Source: Bacteroidales bacterium (GTDB lineage Bacteria; Bacteroidota; Bacteroidia; Bacteroidales; UBA10428). From it: DNA of 64,000 nucleotides. Under the pieces are notes generated by a model. It saw only the letters and a list, made by a program, of their open reading frames with translations. It did no database searches and was not told the DNA's origin. The DNA is taken from assembly GCA_016930375.1 (NCBI GenBank), contig JAFGGU010000052.1:94024-158023 (forward strand), in the 5' to 3' direction. A program made the translations under genes and the position numbers. Positions 1-9,937 of this stretch are shown in pieces; the first letter of the stretch is position 1, and each line of letters begins with the position of its first letter.

Positions 1-2858
1 CTTAGGACTGCCAGATTGGCCTGGAGATCCAATCCATAGAGTTCTGAAGCAAATAATATTCCATCATTTTGTTGAAAATTAGCTGAATCGTTGAGTTGTA
101 TTCTGTCAGCAGAATCCAATTGTGGTGAAAAAATCAAGCCGGATAAGTCAGGATAATATTCATTGATCATGCCATGGGTAGATATGTGAAGATACCTGCA
201 TTTACCTGACTCTTGCCTGAAATTGGCTTCACTGGCTGAGGAATGGACATATCCTTTAGCCGGCAAATGATTATCAGTGAACAATTTAACAATCTGATTC
301 ACCTCTTTTTCAGAATATATCAACTCATTGAAGGTCTCCCCGTTCATTGAAACCGATCGATCATACACGCTATCGTTCATCATCGCAAGCAAGGTGGCCT
401 TACTGGTATTACCATGCAAGCTGTCCTGACGGAATACCGGCGCAAATCCCACGAATCCTTCTGAATGGATACCTCTTAAGGCATCTTTTTGTAAGGCATG
501 ATAATATGTTGCCAATGAATAATGATAATGAATGCAATATTTTTTCACCAGGTAAGGAGCAACTGTGAAATCTATATTGCCGGTGTGATCCCAGTCACTG
601 CAAATTGTTTCAAAAGGAAGATACAAGAGTATTTTATCAGGTATAATTATCAGGTCAGCTTTTCCTTCTATATATTTTTCTACTGGTCTGATTAATATAT
701 TATACAATTTATCACTGCCTGATGCATAGGCATTAAAATCAAAGGTTTTAATGCTTTTCAAATAATCGGAAATAGTATGCTCAAAGGTGGAATCAATAAC
801 CACATGCACCAGTTGATAATTATTTTTTCTCATAACCTGAATAAATAGCGAGGTATCGGCAACAGCATAGGATAAAAGAACTGTTTGATCATCAAGATGT
901 AATGAAATCTGATCGTTGCCGGGTAAATGATAAGTGCCTTTAATCTTACTGAATTTTGGATAATGTGTGCTTAAAAAGGAGATCAATTCTATGTACTCCT
1001 TTTCCCTTGAGAAAAGCTGTTGATAAAGCCGTGTTCGATGATCCGAAATAGAATCATTACTAACTGATACCTTGTTGAGTAAAAACCGGATATCAGCATT
1101 CAATTCTCTTTCTTTTATTATCAATGAATCGGCAATACCAGATACCTGAAGGGCTGCCCGGTGATTAAGGGATTCACTTAGTATGCCGCATTTCCCACTT
1201 TCCATTATTTCATAAAGGATGTTTAGCCAACTGGTATCCCGAAGGCTTTTATAAAGGCAGTATAGGGTGTTGACTGCTTCATCGTACAAGTCGGAAGTCA
1301 TTTCAGCCAGGAATTGTTTTGTCTCATCTGTTGTAAAGCTGCTGCGCAATAACCGCGTGTACTTAATGGCTTTGACATAGTTTAAGGCTGAGTGTTTCAG
1401 TGCATCAGTGCCTCCATGGTGATCGCGATATTTAAGATAATCAATCCTGGCTTTGATGGCCATTGATCTGATGTAATCAGTCTGCCCCATCACAATAGTA
1501 TCGGTCAGTTCATCATCCAAAAGAATGGACCTGCTGTTGAGATCCATTGCCAGAGAAACCTGGTTTAAGGCTGAGTCGATTTGATTTGTGGCAATATAAG
1601 CTTCTGCGAGATTATTCTTATAGGCAGCTAAAGATGGATGCAAGTACCCGGGATAAGCAGCCTTTAAGATTCTGATTGCTTCAAGGAATTTTAACACGGA
1701 TGAAGGGTAGTCCTTCATTTTAAAGTAAATATCACCGATGTTATTGGTTACCTGAGCCACATCGGCAGAGATATCTCCATAAAGCGACTTATATATATTA
1801 AGCGCCCTTTCATGATAATGCAGAGCTTTGCCGAATTCGTTAAAATGCCTGTAAACATTTGCCAGGTTCATATATGACATGGCCAGATCAGGGTGTCCGA
1901 CGGGTAAAACATCCTCACGTATAGAGAGTGCCTTAAGGTGATTCGCCAGTGCCTTTTCATAAATGCCAGTAACTTCATATATAGCTCCGAAATTATTATA
2001 ACATTGTGCAGTAAGTGGATGGTTTTCTCCATATACTTTCTTCCGGATTGCATAAACCGATTGTTCATAAGAAAGTGCTTTCTGATAATCAGCCTTTTCG
2101 TACGCAACCACACCGAGGTTACTATAGCTGGCTGCAGTGTTTAAATGATCTTTCCCCAGCTTTTTTAACCGGATAGCCAGGGCTTTTTCGTGGATGATCT
2201 GGGCTGAATCGAGCTTGCCCATGTCAAGATATACATTGCCGATCGTATTATAACCTGCAGCAATTAAAGGATGCTCTTCTCCATACTGCTGACGTATGAT
2301 CTCGGATGCCTTTAAACAATGGTAAATGGTCTTTTCATACTGTCCGGCGAGGTTATAAACGATACCAAGATCTCCATACGCTGATGCCGTCTTAATATGA
2401 TCATCCCCGTAATACAGTCGTGACAAATTCAAAGCTTTCTGCATGCATTCAATGGCCACGGGAAAATCAGGATAACTTACTGCAATGCGGGCCTTCAGAG
2501 AATAGGATCCAATCAGAATACCTGATGAATCAAGTCCCAGCTCAGGAGCTCGCCGCATGATCAATCCAAGCATACTGTCTGCGGTTGCTATATCGTTAAG
2601 GTTGGAATGAATATAGGCTGTTTCCAGATCAGATTCTAAATTCTTTGCGATAATACCCCGGGCAGCAAAAATCTGCGAAGCCTTATTGTAATAATAAATC
2701 GCACTATCATAGCTCTGTTTTTTTCTAAATGCCTTCGCTTTGTCAAAATAGTAATAGGCAAGACTGTCGTTTGTTTCCTGAGCCGGGAGAAGGAAACCAT
2801 TTGTCATGAAAAGAATTGCAGGAATAAAGACGAAAGGAATACATCGGGTCAGTTTCAT
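1..2858 (-). CDS. Secreted TPR-CHAT protein, N-terminal part (C-terminus beyond the left edge)
   Basis: The reading frame opens with an ATG at 2858 and stays open to base 1, about 952 codons. The first 26 residues form a signal peptide ending near LLPAQE, so the protein is probably periplasmic or surface-exposed. Next comes a long array of kinesin-light-chain-type TPRs (repeated patterns such as YGEEHPLIAAGYNTIGNVY and KALAIRLKKLGKDH), roughly residues 30-450, then a linker and a CHAT (caspase-HetF-associated) peptidase domain. The catalytic His is visible in YLHISTHG; the frame ends at AVLS, just where the catalytic Cys of a CHAT domain would follow. TPR-CHAT proteins are a known caspase-like family, but a signal peptide argues against a cytosolic suicide role. 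It is divergent from the M24 peptidase gene. The family call is good; substrate and role are unknown. Confidence 0.85.
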   Translation of the reverse strand, partial: MKLTRCIPFVFIPAILFMTNGFLLPAQETNDSLAYYYFDKAKAFRKKQSYDSAIYYYNKASQIFAARGIIAKNLESDLETAYIHSNLNDIATADSMLGLIMRRAPELGLDSSGILIGSYSLKARIAVSYPDFPVAIECMQKALNLSRLYYGDDHIKTASAYGDLGIVYNLAGQYEKTIYHCLKASEIIRQQYGEEHPLIAAGYNTIGNVYLDMGKLDSAQIIHEKALAIRLKKLGKDHLNTAASYSNLGVVAYEKADYQKALSYEQSVYAIRKKVYGENHPLTAQCYNNFGAIYEVTGIYEKALANHLKALSIREDVLPVGHPDLAMSYMNLANVYRHFNEFGKALHYHERALNIYKSLYGDISADVAQVTNNIGDIYFKMKDYPSSVLKFLEAIRILKAAYPGYLHPSLAAYKNNLAEAYIATNQIDSALNQVSLAMDLNSRSILLDDELTDTIVMGQTDYIRSMAIKARIDYLKYRDHHGGTDALKHSALNYVKAIKYTRLLRSSFTTDETKQFLAEMTSDLYDEAVNTLYCLYKSLRDTSWLNILYEIMESGKCGILSESLNHRAALQVSGIADSLIIKERELNADIRFLLNKVSVSNDSISDHRTRLYQQLFSREKEYIELISFLSTHYPKFSKIKGTYHLPGNDQISLHLDDQTVLLSYAVADTSLFIQVMRKNNYQLVHVVIDSTFEHTISDYLKSIKTFDFNAYASGSDKLYNILIRPVEKYIEGKADLIIIPDKILLYLPFETICSDWDHTGNIDFTVAPYLVKKYCIHYHYSLATYYHALQKDALRGIHSEGFVGFAPVFRQDSLHGNTSKATLLAMMNDSVYDRSVSMNGETFNELIYSEKEVNQIVKLFTDNHLPAKGYVHSSASEANFRQESGKCRYLHISTHGMINEYYPDLSGLIFSPQLDSADRIQLNDSANFQQNDGILFASELYGLDLQANLAVL

Positions 2859-2916
2859 AATGAATGGAATATTATTGATAACCAGGTACACTGCATACTA
2901 TCCAACCCCACTATTA

Positions 2917-2924
2917 CAAATGTA
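2917..2924 (-). promoter_or_regulatory. -7 element of the TPR-CHAT promoter
   Basis: On the minus strand the sequence reads TACATTTG, a perfect match to the Bacteroidota TAnnTTTG -7 element, about 60 bp upstream of the TPR-CHAT start. No TTG lies at the usual distance upstream, so the -33 part is weak and this is a partial match only. Confidence 0.4.
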
Positions 2925-3006
2925 TATAAAAACAATTACAATGACCTGTAAAAATTATCAGTGTATCAATGCTTAAATGATTAACAATTGCTGATTTGCA
3001 AAGGAT

Positions 3007-3037
3007 TTGAATGCATGGGCAACATTCTTTATATTTG
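3007..3037 (+). promoter_or_regulatory. Bacteroidota-type promoter of the M24 peptidase gene
   Basis: TTG at 3007-3009 is followed after exactly 20 nt by TATATTTG at 3030-3037, matching the TTG/TAnnTTTG promoter of Bacteroidota primary sigma. Transcription would begin near 3044, leaving a 5' leader of only about a dozen bases before the ATG at 3057. This supports the chosen start. Confidence 0.7.
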
Positions 3038-3056
3038 CAGGTAAACAAACCCCATT

Positions 3057-4247
3057 ATGTTTAGTAAAGTCCCCTTCAGTGAACTCGATTCCCGTCTGAA
3101 ACGGTTTAGAGTTATTATGGACACCCAGAACCCCGACTGGAAACTGGCGGTTATCTTCAATAAAATAAACCTGTACTATCTGACAGGAACCATGCAGGAT
3201 GGAATGTTGCTGATTCCGCGTGATGATGAAGCCATACTGTGGGTTCGCAGGAGTTATGAAAGGGCAGTGGATGAATCCCTTTTCCCCGACATCAGGCCCA
3301 TGAACAGTTTTCACGATGCGGCCAAAAGCTATACTTCCAAACCTTCAGTTATATACACTGAAACTGAATTTGTTCCGCTCGCCTTTTTGCAGCGATTCCA
3401 AAAGCATTTCCCATTTACGGAGGCTTTATCGCTGGATGCCCGGATAGCCTGCGCCAGATCTGTAAAAAGTGATTATGAACTTGATCTGATGATCCGGTCC
3501 GGTGAACAGCACCGCATTGTATTGGAAGAGCGGGTTCCGGAACTTTTACGGGAGGGCATTAGCGAGGTTGACCTGGTGGGGGAACTGTATGCCGAAATGT
3601 TGAAACAAGGACACCATGGCGTGGCCCGGTTCGGCATGTTCGGCACTGAAATCGCCATCGGCCATATCGCTTTCGGCGAAAGCAGCCTGTATCCGACCAG
3701 CTTCAACGGTCCAGGAGGAAACTACGGCATGAGCCCGGCAGTTCCCCTGATCGGGAACCGGAACAGAAAACTGAAGAAGGGCGATCTGGTTTTCATTGAT
3801 ATCGGCTTTGGCCTGGAGGGTTATCACACCGACAAAACGCTGAATTATATTTTCGGGAAGGAACCGGATGAAGAGGTTCTCAGGGAGCACAACGTTTGCC
3901 TAGATATTCAGTCACGCCTCGCAGAGCAGTTGAAACCGGGAGTCATCCCTTCTTCCCTGTATGATCAAATCATGAACAGCCTGCCCCCTGATTTTCAAAA
4001 GAATTTCATGGGCTTTGGCAACCGGCAGGTAAAATTTCTGGGGCACGGCATTGGCTTGGTAATCGACGAAATACCGGTGATCGCCAAGGGCTTTGATACC
4101 CCCCTTGAAGAAAACATGGTGCTTGCCCTGGAACCCAAAAAAGGGATAGCGAACGTGGGAATGGTAGGAATTGAGAACACTTTCATCGTAACTCCCGAGG
4201 GCGGGCAGTGCATTACAGGCTACAGTAAAGGCCTGGTGACCGTTTGA
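3057..4247 (+). CDS. M24 family metallopeptidase (Xaa-Pro aminopeptidase-like)
   Basis: A 396-residue cytoplasmic protein with the two-domain layout of prolidase/aminopeptidase P enzymes: an N-terminal creatinase-like domain (about 1-150) and a C-terminal pita-bread domain. All five dimetal ligands of family M24 can be matched: Asp in VFIDIGF, Asp in YHTDKT, His in FLGHGIG, Glu in ALEPK and Glu in GIENT. It probably removes an N-terminal residue preceding proline from peptides. The start is set by a strong promoter ending 20 bp upstream. Its stop lies 5 bp from the convergent stop of the hybrid histidine kinase gene, with no obvious terminator between. The family is certain; specificity (aminopeptidase or dipeptidase) cannot be read from sequence. 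Confidence 0.9.
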   Translation: MFSKVPFSELDSRLKRFRVIMDTQNPDWKLAVIFNKINLYYLTGTMQDGMLLIPRDDEAILWVRRSYERAVDESLFPDIRPMNSFHDAAKSYTSKPSVIYTETEFVPLAFLQRFQKHFPFTEALSLDARIACARSVKSDYELDLMIRSGEQHRIVLEERVPELLREGISEVDLVGELYAEMLKQGHHGVARFGMFGTEIAIGHIAFGESSLYPTSFNGPGGNYGMSPAVPLIGNRNRKLKKGDLVFIDIGFGLEGYHTDKTLNYIFGKEPDEEVLREHNVCLDIQSRLAEQLKPGVIPSSLYDQIMNSLPPDFQKNFMGFGNRQVKFLGHGIGLVIDEIPVIAKGFDTPLEENMVLALEPKKGIANVGMVGIENTFIVTPEGGQCITGYSKGLVTV

Positions 4248-4252
4248 GGATA

Positions 4253-6475
4253 TTATTCCATAATTTGCTTCTGGTAATCTGACGGAAGCATTCCGTATTT
4301 CTCCCTGAAACACTTGGCAAAATAGGACAGGTTGTTGAATCCTACCTCATAGGTAACTTCGGCAACATTGCCAAAGTTTTGTTTTAAAAGCTGCGCGGCC
4401 CGTTGAAGCCTTAGGTTCCGAATTATTTCACCGGGAGTCTGATTCACCAGTGCTTTTAATTTCCTGAATAATTGCATCCGGCTCATTCCCATTTCGGGAT
4501 AAAAACTGTTCACATCGAAATTGCAGTCGCTGATGTTTTTTTCAATAACCTTCCTGGCCTGTTCAAGGAATCTTTCATCCACCGATTCCACTTTTGACAC
4601 AACGGCATCAGAAAAAACCTGATGGGTGTATTTTTCCCTTAATTTATTCCTCTGGTCAATGAGGTTTTTTGTTCTTGTAATCAACTCTTTGCTGTTATAA
4701 GGCTTGGTTATATAGTCATCAGCGCCCGTCTGAAGTCCTTCAATCTTATGGTCCACTTCAGCTTTTGCCGTCAGCATGATCACAGGAACATGGCTTAGGC
4801 GGTCATCTGTTTTCAAATTCCGGCACAATTCAATGCCATCCATCTCAGGCATCATCAGATCTGTGATGATCAGATCAGGAATGATCGCAACAGCCTTTTC
4901 CAGGCCTTCTTTCCCGTTTCCCGCTTCTTTTACCAGAAAATCAGCACCAAGTGATTCCCGGATGTGACGCCGGATATCCTGGCTGTCATCAATGACCAAT
5001 ACGATAGGCCGGTCGCTGTTCCCTGTGATTTCATAGCTGTCCTCGCTCTCTTTCGGGGAATTATCAGGAATGCTGCATTTGATGATCATGGATTGTCCTT
5101 CCACGACTTCGTTTTTTACAATAACATATTCGTTGGGTTTCAGATGATCCTTTCCGACGGGCAACCTGACAATAAAACGGCTGCCCTTTTTGGGATCACT
5201 TTCGACCCTGATATCGCCGTGCTGCAAAGTGGTCAATTCTTTGATCAGGGAAAGTCCGATCCCTGTGCCGCTGGTTTCTTTTTTCCAGCCATCTTCAACC
5301 TGGTAGAAGCGGTCGAATATTTTTTCAAGCTGTTCCACGGGTATACCGGGACCCGAGTCGCTTACCCAAAGTTCAACATCCCTGGTATCGCCTGCACTCT
5401 TTTGATCCTCAATGGAAACGTGGCAGATTATTTCGCCATGATCGGGGGTATACTTGAATGCATTCGAGAGCAGGTTAACCAGGATCTTTTCCATCATATC
5501 CCTGTCGAAAAAGCAATTCAGAGTTTCTTCGGGAATCCGGATGTTGTATTTAATTTTCTTTCTCTCTGCCAGCGGGACAAATCCCCGGGATACCAGCCGG
5601 AGTGCCTTGTGAAGATCATAATACATCAGGTTCAGTTTCATGCTGCCGGCATCAATCTTTGCCAGATCAAGTAATTGATTTACAAGCCCAAGTAATCTTA
5701 AAGCATTCCTGTGCATGATTTCAATGGTATCTTTTTTATTGGAGGAGAGCTCCTTATCCACCATGAAATCTTCCAATGGTCCGAGGATCAGGGTCAGGGG
5801 TGTTCGGAATTCGTGGGAAACATTGGAAAAGAAACGGGTCTTCATCTGATCCATTTCCATGATCTTCACATTCTTACGTTCCAGGTCAGCCGTTCTTTCC
5901 TTTACAATGCGCTCCAGGTTACGCCGGAGATCTTCCAGCCGGGTAAGGGAATCATATGCCCGCAAGGAAGCCAGGGTTACGGTGAACAGTTTGAAAGTGG
6001 TGAGTTCTGTTTTGGTTTTGTAATCATTGATCTCATAGGTGGCAATAACCTCGCGTTCAGGAGCCTGTCCGGGATATCCCGTACGTAAAACGATCTGTGT
6101 AAAATGGTTTTTCAGTACATCCCTGATGTGTTTCACCAGATCGAGTCCTGCATGGTTGGTTTCCATCACCACATCCAGGAAAATCAGCGCAATATCCTTG
6201 TTTTTGGGCAACAATTGCCGGGCTTCCTCACCGGAGTATGCATGCAGAAACTGTATCTCTTTGCCCCGGAATGCAAATCCTTTTAAGGCCATCCGGGTCA
6301 CACTGTGTATGTCTTCTTCATCATCCACCAGAAGCACCTTCCAGGAGTCAGTTGGAACAGAAGATGCGGAACGCTTTTCTTCAGGCAATTCGGCACCGTC
6401 TTTAAACAGAAGGGAATCCTCCCTTTCCATCGGGTTATCTGTTCCAAAGAGCTTCTCTTTACCGTTATTTTCCAT
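4253..6475 (-). CDS. Soluble hybrid histidine kinase: REC-HisKA-HATPase-REC-AraC
   Basis: A 740-residue protein with no signal peptide or membrane segment. Domains in order: receiver 1 (about 46-165, acidic LVDDEED, phospho-acceptor Asp101); coiled coil (170-210); HisKA with His221 in SNVSHEFRTP; HATPase_c (about 320-440, N-box Asn334/Asn338, DSGPGIP, GTGIGL); receiver 2 (490-605, Asp539 in ITDLMMPEMDG, Lys591); AraC-type DNA-binding domain (640-735). Common Bacteroidota one-protein systems carry a periplasmic propeller in front of such a tail; here a receiver takes its place. The gene starts 4 bp after the stop of a propeller kinase that has no receiver. I infer that it takes phosphate from, or is controlled by, the two membrane kinases of the operon and acts as the output transcription factor. 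Confidence 0.92.
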   Translation of the reverse strand: MENNGKEKLFGTDNPMEREDSLLFKDGAELPEEKRSASSVPTDSWKVLLVDDEEDIHSVTRMALKGFAFRGKEIQFLHAYSGEEARQLLPKNKDIALIFLDVVMETNHAGLDLVKHIRDVLKNHFTQIVLRTGYPGQAPEREVIATYEINDYKTKTELTTFKLFTVTLASLRAYDSLTRLEDLRRNLERIVKERTADLERKNVKIMEMDQMKTRFFSNVSHEFRTPLTLILGPLEDFMVDKELSSNKKDTIEIMHRNALRLLGLVNQLLDLAKIDAGSMKLNLMYYDLHKALRLVSRGFVPLAERKKIKYNIRIPEETLNCFFDRDMMEKILVNLLSNAFKYTPDHGEIICHVSIEDQKSAGDTRDVELWVSDSGPGIPVEQLEKIFDRFYQVEDGWKKETSGTGIGLSLIKELTTLQHGDIRVESDPKKGSRFIVRLPVGKDHLKPNEYVIVKNEVVEGQSMIIKCSIPDNSPKESEDSYEITGNSDRPIVLVIDDSQDIRRHIRESLGADFLVKEAGNGKEGLEKAVAIIPDLIITDLMMPEMDGIELCRNLKTDDRLSHVPVIMLTAKAEVDHKIEGLQTGADDYITKPYNSKELITRTKNLIDQRNKLREKYTHQVFSDAVVSKVESVDERFLEQARKVIEKNISDCNFDVNSFYPEMGMSRMQLFRKLKALVNQTPGEIIRNLRLQRAAQLLKQNFGNVAEVTYEVGFNNLSYFAKCFREKYGMLPSDYQKQIME

Positions 6476-6479
6476 GGGT

Positions 6480-9400
6480 CTATGTTGTTATGGGTAATTC
6501 AATCATGAACAGCACTCCTTTCCCGGGATTGCTTTTACAGGATATGCTTCCGTGCAACTTTTGTTTGACAATATTATAAACGATATTGAGACCTAACCCG
6601 GTACCTTTGTGCTGATCGGAAGTATAAAAGGGCTCAAAAATGTGCGGAAGGTCAGTACTGCTGATACCGTTTCCATCATCGCGGTATTCTATTTCAAGCC
6701 TTCTTTCCTTTTGTTTGGCGGTAATGGTAACTGTCCCCTGCTGTCTGTCGTGAAAACCATGTGTAAAGGTGTTCAGCAGCAGATTGGTGAATACCTGGGC
6801 ATAGGCCCCCGGATACGAATTCAATAAAAGCTCTTCGTCACAATAAAGGTTGAATGTGATATCCTTGTGTTTGAATTTTGGGGACAGACTGCGGATGATG
6901 TCCCCGAGGTAAGATTTGAAATTAAAGGAACGCTGCTGTTCCGAGACCTGGTCAACGGATACCTGCTTGAAACTCTGGATAAGCAGTGCCGTACGCTCCA
7001 GGTTCTTATGGATCAGACTGGCGGAATCATTGGCCGACTCCAGGAATTCCTTGAAGTCTTTGCGGCTGATCTCATCCTTTTTATACATTACCGCCATTTC
7101 CTTTATTTCTTCCTGTAAATTGCTGACGGCCGTCACCCCAATACCTACCGGTGTATTGATTTCGTGCGCTACACCGGCCACCAGTCCACCTAGGGCTGAT
7201 AACTTTTCTGATTCGATCAGCTGCTCCTGTGTTTTCTGCAGGTTTTCGAGGGTGGTTTGCAGTTCTTCCTTTTGCTGCATCAGCTCTTCTTTCTGTTCTT
7301 CCAGCAAAGTATTTACTTCCTGTATTTCTTCTGTTCTGTCATTTACCTGTTTTTCCAGGATTTCCTTCTCCTTTCTGATCCTTTGCATGCGCCAGAATAT
7401 ATATCCCCTCAGCATCAAAAGGAACAGAACGGCATAAACTATGTATGCTATGGCTGTTTTCCAAAAAGGAGGATGGATAAAGATGCGGATGGATGTGCCT
7501 TCCTCGTTCCAGATGCCATCATTGTTCGAGCCTCTCACCCTGAAAACGTATTGTCCCGGATTCAGATTTGTATAGGTAGCCATACGATTGGATGCATTCG
7601 TGTAGATCCACTCTTTCTGGTATCCTTCCAGCATGTAGGCATATTTGTTTTTCATGGGATCATTGTAATCCAGGGCTGCGAAGGTGAATGACACATCATT
7701 CTGGTTGTATTTGAGATGGATTTCCGTGGTATAAGCGATATTCCTTGTCAATATGGCTTTTCTTGCTGAATCAACCCGTACGGATTTATTAAACAATCTG
7801 AGATCTGTAATTACAACAACCGGAACATTGTTATTTTTATGCAAATCATCCGGATTAAAACGGTAAAAACTGCCCAATCCACCAAAGTATATCCTGCCGG
7901 TTTTATCCTTGAAGGAGAGTTTTGACCAATGTTTTACTTTCGGCAGTCCGTTGCTTTCATTAAATGTTTTGATAACATACGTTGCCGGATCCATCATGGA
8001 AAGTCCGTCGGTTCCGCTAAGCCATAAACAGCCATGATTGTCTTCCTCTATGGAAAGAACATTGTTATTGCATAATCCATCCTCCTGTGTCCATTTGCGG
8101 ATACTGTCTGAGCCGGTGTCCAACCTGATCAGGCCTTTTGTGGTCCCGAACCATAGTATTCCAGCCCTGTCCTCGTGTATCTTATTTATTTCCCATCCGT
8201 CCCTTGTTATCATTTGATTGACATCAGCATACGCATTATTCCGAGGCAGAGAATCAATCTCCCCTGTTGTTTCGTTCATGGCAAACCTGCTCAATCCTTT
8301 GTCGGTTCCCGCCCATATTTCCCTGTTTCTGAGGATATCAAGCGATGTAATCCAATGATCAGCAATATATTGATTTAATTTATGGGTATTTATGTTATAC
8401 AACCAGAATCCCTGATCTGAGGTACTGAGCACAATATAATCTTCAAACCTGAATAGATCCATTACACTTGTATTATTAATATATTGGGTAAATAGTTTCT
8501 GTGATTTGCCGGTTTTAACATTAAGGCGCCAGACGCCATATTGTGCGCCAACCCAAAGATTATCTTTATCGATTTCCAGTACCGACCAGGTAAGGTTTCC
8601 CATAGTATCCCGGGCGGCAGGGTCAGTCAGTTTAAAATTGGCAACCTTCCCATCTTTGGTGATTTTATACAATCCGCTGCCCCAGTTGCAGATCCATAGA
8701 TTACTACTCTGGTCTTCAGTGCAATATGTAAAATCATATTTTGCAGGAGGATCGCCTGCCAGCTTTTCTTCAAGATGGGTAAATAAAATATTTCCTTCGC
8801 GGATACGCCTTATCCGGCCTGACTCATGGCATGTCCATATCAAGCCGGTATGGTCACTGATAACCGACCGTACTTCACTGAATAAACCTCCTTCCGGTTT
8901 GTCCATTTCAGGGTAAACCTTTTCATACTGTGCATTGGCATGCTGATCAAGGGTCATTTTTACCAGACCATGGAAGGCGGTTCCGAACCAGAAGTCTTTC
9001 CGGGCATCTATAAGAAATGTGCGGGCCCATGCATCCCAGCCAAAGTCAATACTAAAATCGGGTGAATAATACCGGAAATCAAGTTGGTCTTTGTCAATGA
9101 CCGAAGGGGTAATGGCCTTTGTCAGGTTCGATATTCGTGTAAATCCACCCAGGGAACGTACCCAGATTACATCCGGATCTTCTTCAACTACTGTTATTAC
9201 ATATTCATTGATTAGCTTTGATTTGCAATCAGAATGGTCATCAATTCTTGTAAATTTATTATTATCAGTATCATATATGAAAAGTCCCTGGGGTGTTCCT
9301 ACCCAAATGTACCCCCTGCTGTCCTCGTATATTTCCCAAACAGAAAATCGTGAGCTGTCCGATTCCGGAAACCGATAATTTGTTATTGTAAAAACCGAAT

Positions 9401-9896
9401 CAATGCCATTTTCAAAGATCAAATCCTTCATCTTGTTGCCATCCTTAACTTTTGGCACCATTTTATACACCCCGTACGTTGCCCCGCACCATAAAATGCC
9501 ATTCCTGTCCTCCAGCACCTTAAATACACGATTATTCCAATTTGGCTCGGGATGCGGAGGAATATAATATATGAATTTTTCATTTTCCGGATTCATTACA
9601 TAAAGGCCATCATTGGTACCCAGCCAGAACAAACCCTGCTTGTCTTCATCCAGATAAAGTACCGGACGTTTAAACTGACTATAATTCACAAATTCATATC
9701 CGTCATACCGCTGCAAGCCATAATTGCTTCCGCCGATCCAGATAAAACCTCTGTGGTCCTGCAACATCCGGGATAAATCAGTAGCCGGATGCAAACCTTG
9801 TTCATAGTTGAGTTCACGAATGGTTCTGCTTTGGGTATAGCTATGCCGGCATAAAAAGAGACATGGCAGACAACACAACAGGATAAACTTTTTCAT
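6480..9896 (-). CDS. Two-component sensor histidine kinase with beta-propeller sensor (kinase 1)
   Basis: The ATG at 9896 is chosen because it begins a clear signal peptide (MKKFILLCCLPCLFLC); an in-frame ATG 45 bp upstream adds only a polar leader. The 1138-residue product has many Reg_prop repeats (patterns such as GFIWIGG, ILWCGATYGVYK, GILWFGTTKGLIR) forming a periplasmic double propeller, a Y_Y_Y domain (about 660-770), one membrane span (AIAYIVYAVLFLLMLRGYIFW), a long Glu/Gln-rich coiled coil, HisKA (His911 in GVAHEINTP) and HATPase_c (RDDGNGIS, GTGLGLN). It has no receiver or DNA-binding domain, unlike typical hybrid systems of this phylum. It is strongly similar to kinase 2 at 11580-14972, so the two are paralogues in one operon. 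The ligand is unknown. Confidence 0.92.
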   Translation of the reverse strand: MKKFILLCCLPCLFLCRHSYTQSRTIRELNYEQGLHPATDLSRMLQDHRGFIWIGGSNYGLQRYDGYEFVNYSQFKRPVLYLDEDKQGLFWLGTNDGLYVMNPENEKFIYYIPPHPEPNWNNRVFKVLEDRNGILWCGATYGVYKMVPKVKDGNKMKDLIFENGIDSVFTITNYRFPESDSSRFSVWEIYEDSRGYIWVGTPQGLFIYDTDNNKFTRIDDHSDCKSKLINEYVITVVEEDPDVIWVRSLGGFTRISNLTKAITPSVIDKDQLDFRYYSPDFSIDFGWDAWARTFLIDARKDFWFGTAFHGLVKMTLDQHANAQYEKVYPEMDKPEGGLFSEVRSVISDHTGLIWTCHESGRIRRIREGNILFTHLEEKLAGDPPAKYDFTYCTEDQSSNLWICNWGSGLYKITKDGKVANFKLTDPAARDTMGNLTWSVLEIDKDNLWVGAQYGVWRLNVKTGKSQKLFTQYINNTSVMDLFRFEDYIVLSTSDQGFWLYNINTHKLNQYIADHWITSLDILRNREIWAGTDKGLSRFAMNETTGEIDSLPRNNAYADVNQMITRDGWEINKIHEDRAGILWFGTTKGLIRLDTGSDSIRKWTQEDGLCNNNVLSIEEDNHGCLWLSGTDGLSMMDPATYVIKTFNESNGLPKVKHWSKLSFKDKTGRIYFGGLGSFYRFNPDDLHKNNNVPVVVITDLRLFNKSVRVDSARKAILTRNIAYTTEIHLKYNQNDVSFTFAALDYNDPMKNKYAYMLEGYQKEWIYTNASNRMATYTNLNPGQYVFRVRGSNNDGIWNEEGTSIRIFIHPPFWKTAIAYIVYAVLFLLMLRGYIFWRMQRIRKEKEILEKQVNDRTEEIQEVNTLLEEQKEELMQQKEELQTTLENLQKTQEQLIESEKLSALGGLVAGVAHEINTPVGIGVTAVSNLQEEIKEMAVMYKKDEISRKDFKEFLESANDSASLIHKNLERTALLIQSFKQVSVDQVSEQQRSFNFKSYLGDIIRSLSPKFKHKDITFNLYCDEELLLNSYPGAYAQVFTNLLLNTFTHGFHDRQQGTVTITAKQKERRLEIEYRDDGNGISSTDLPHIFEPFYTSDQHKGTGLGLNIVYNIVKQKLHGSISCKSNPGKGVLFMIELPITT

Positions 9897-9937
9897 AATA
9901 TATTGTAGATAAGCGATATATAGGTGACCTGGAAACA

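Noticed and set aside
4964..5674. Long plus-strand frame (236 codons) inside the hybrid kinase gene
   Set aside because: It lies entirely opposite the kinase and receiver domains of an unambiguous gene and shows no independent start or domain.
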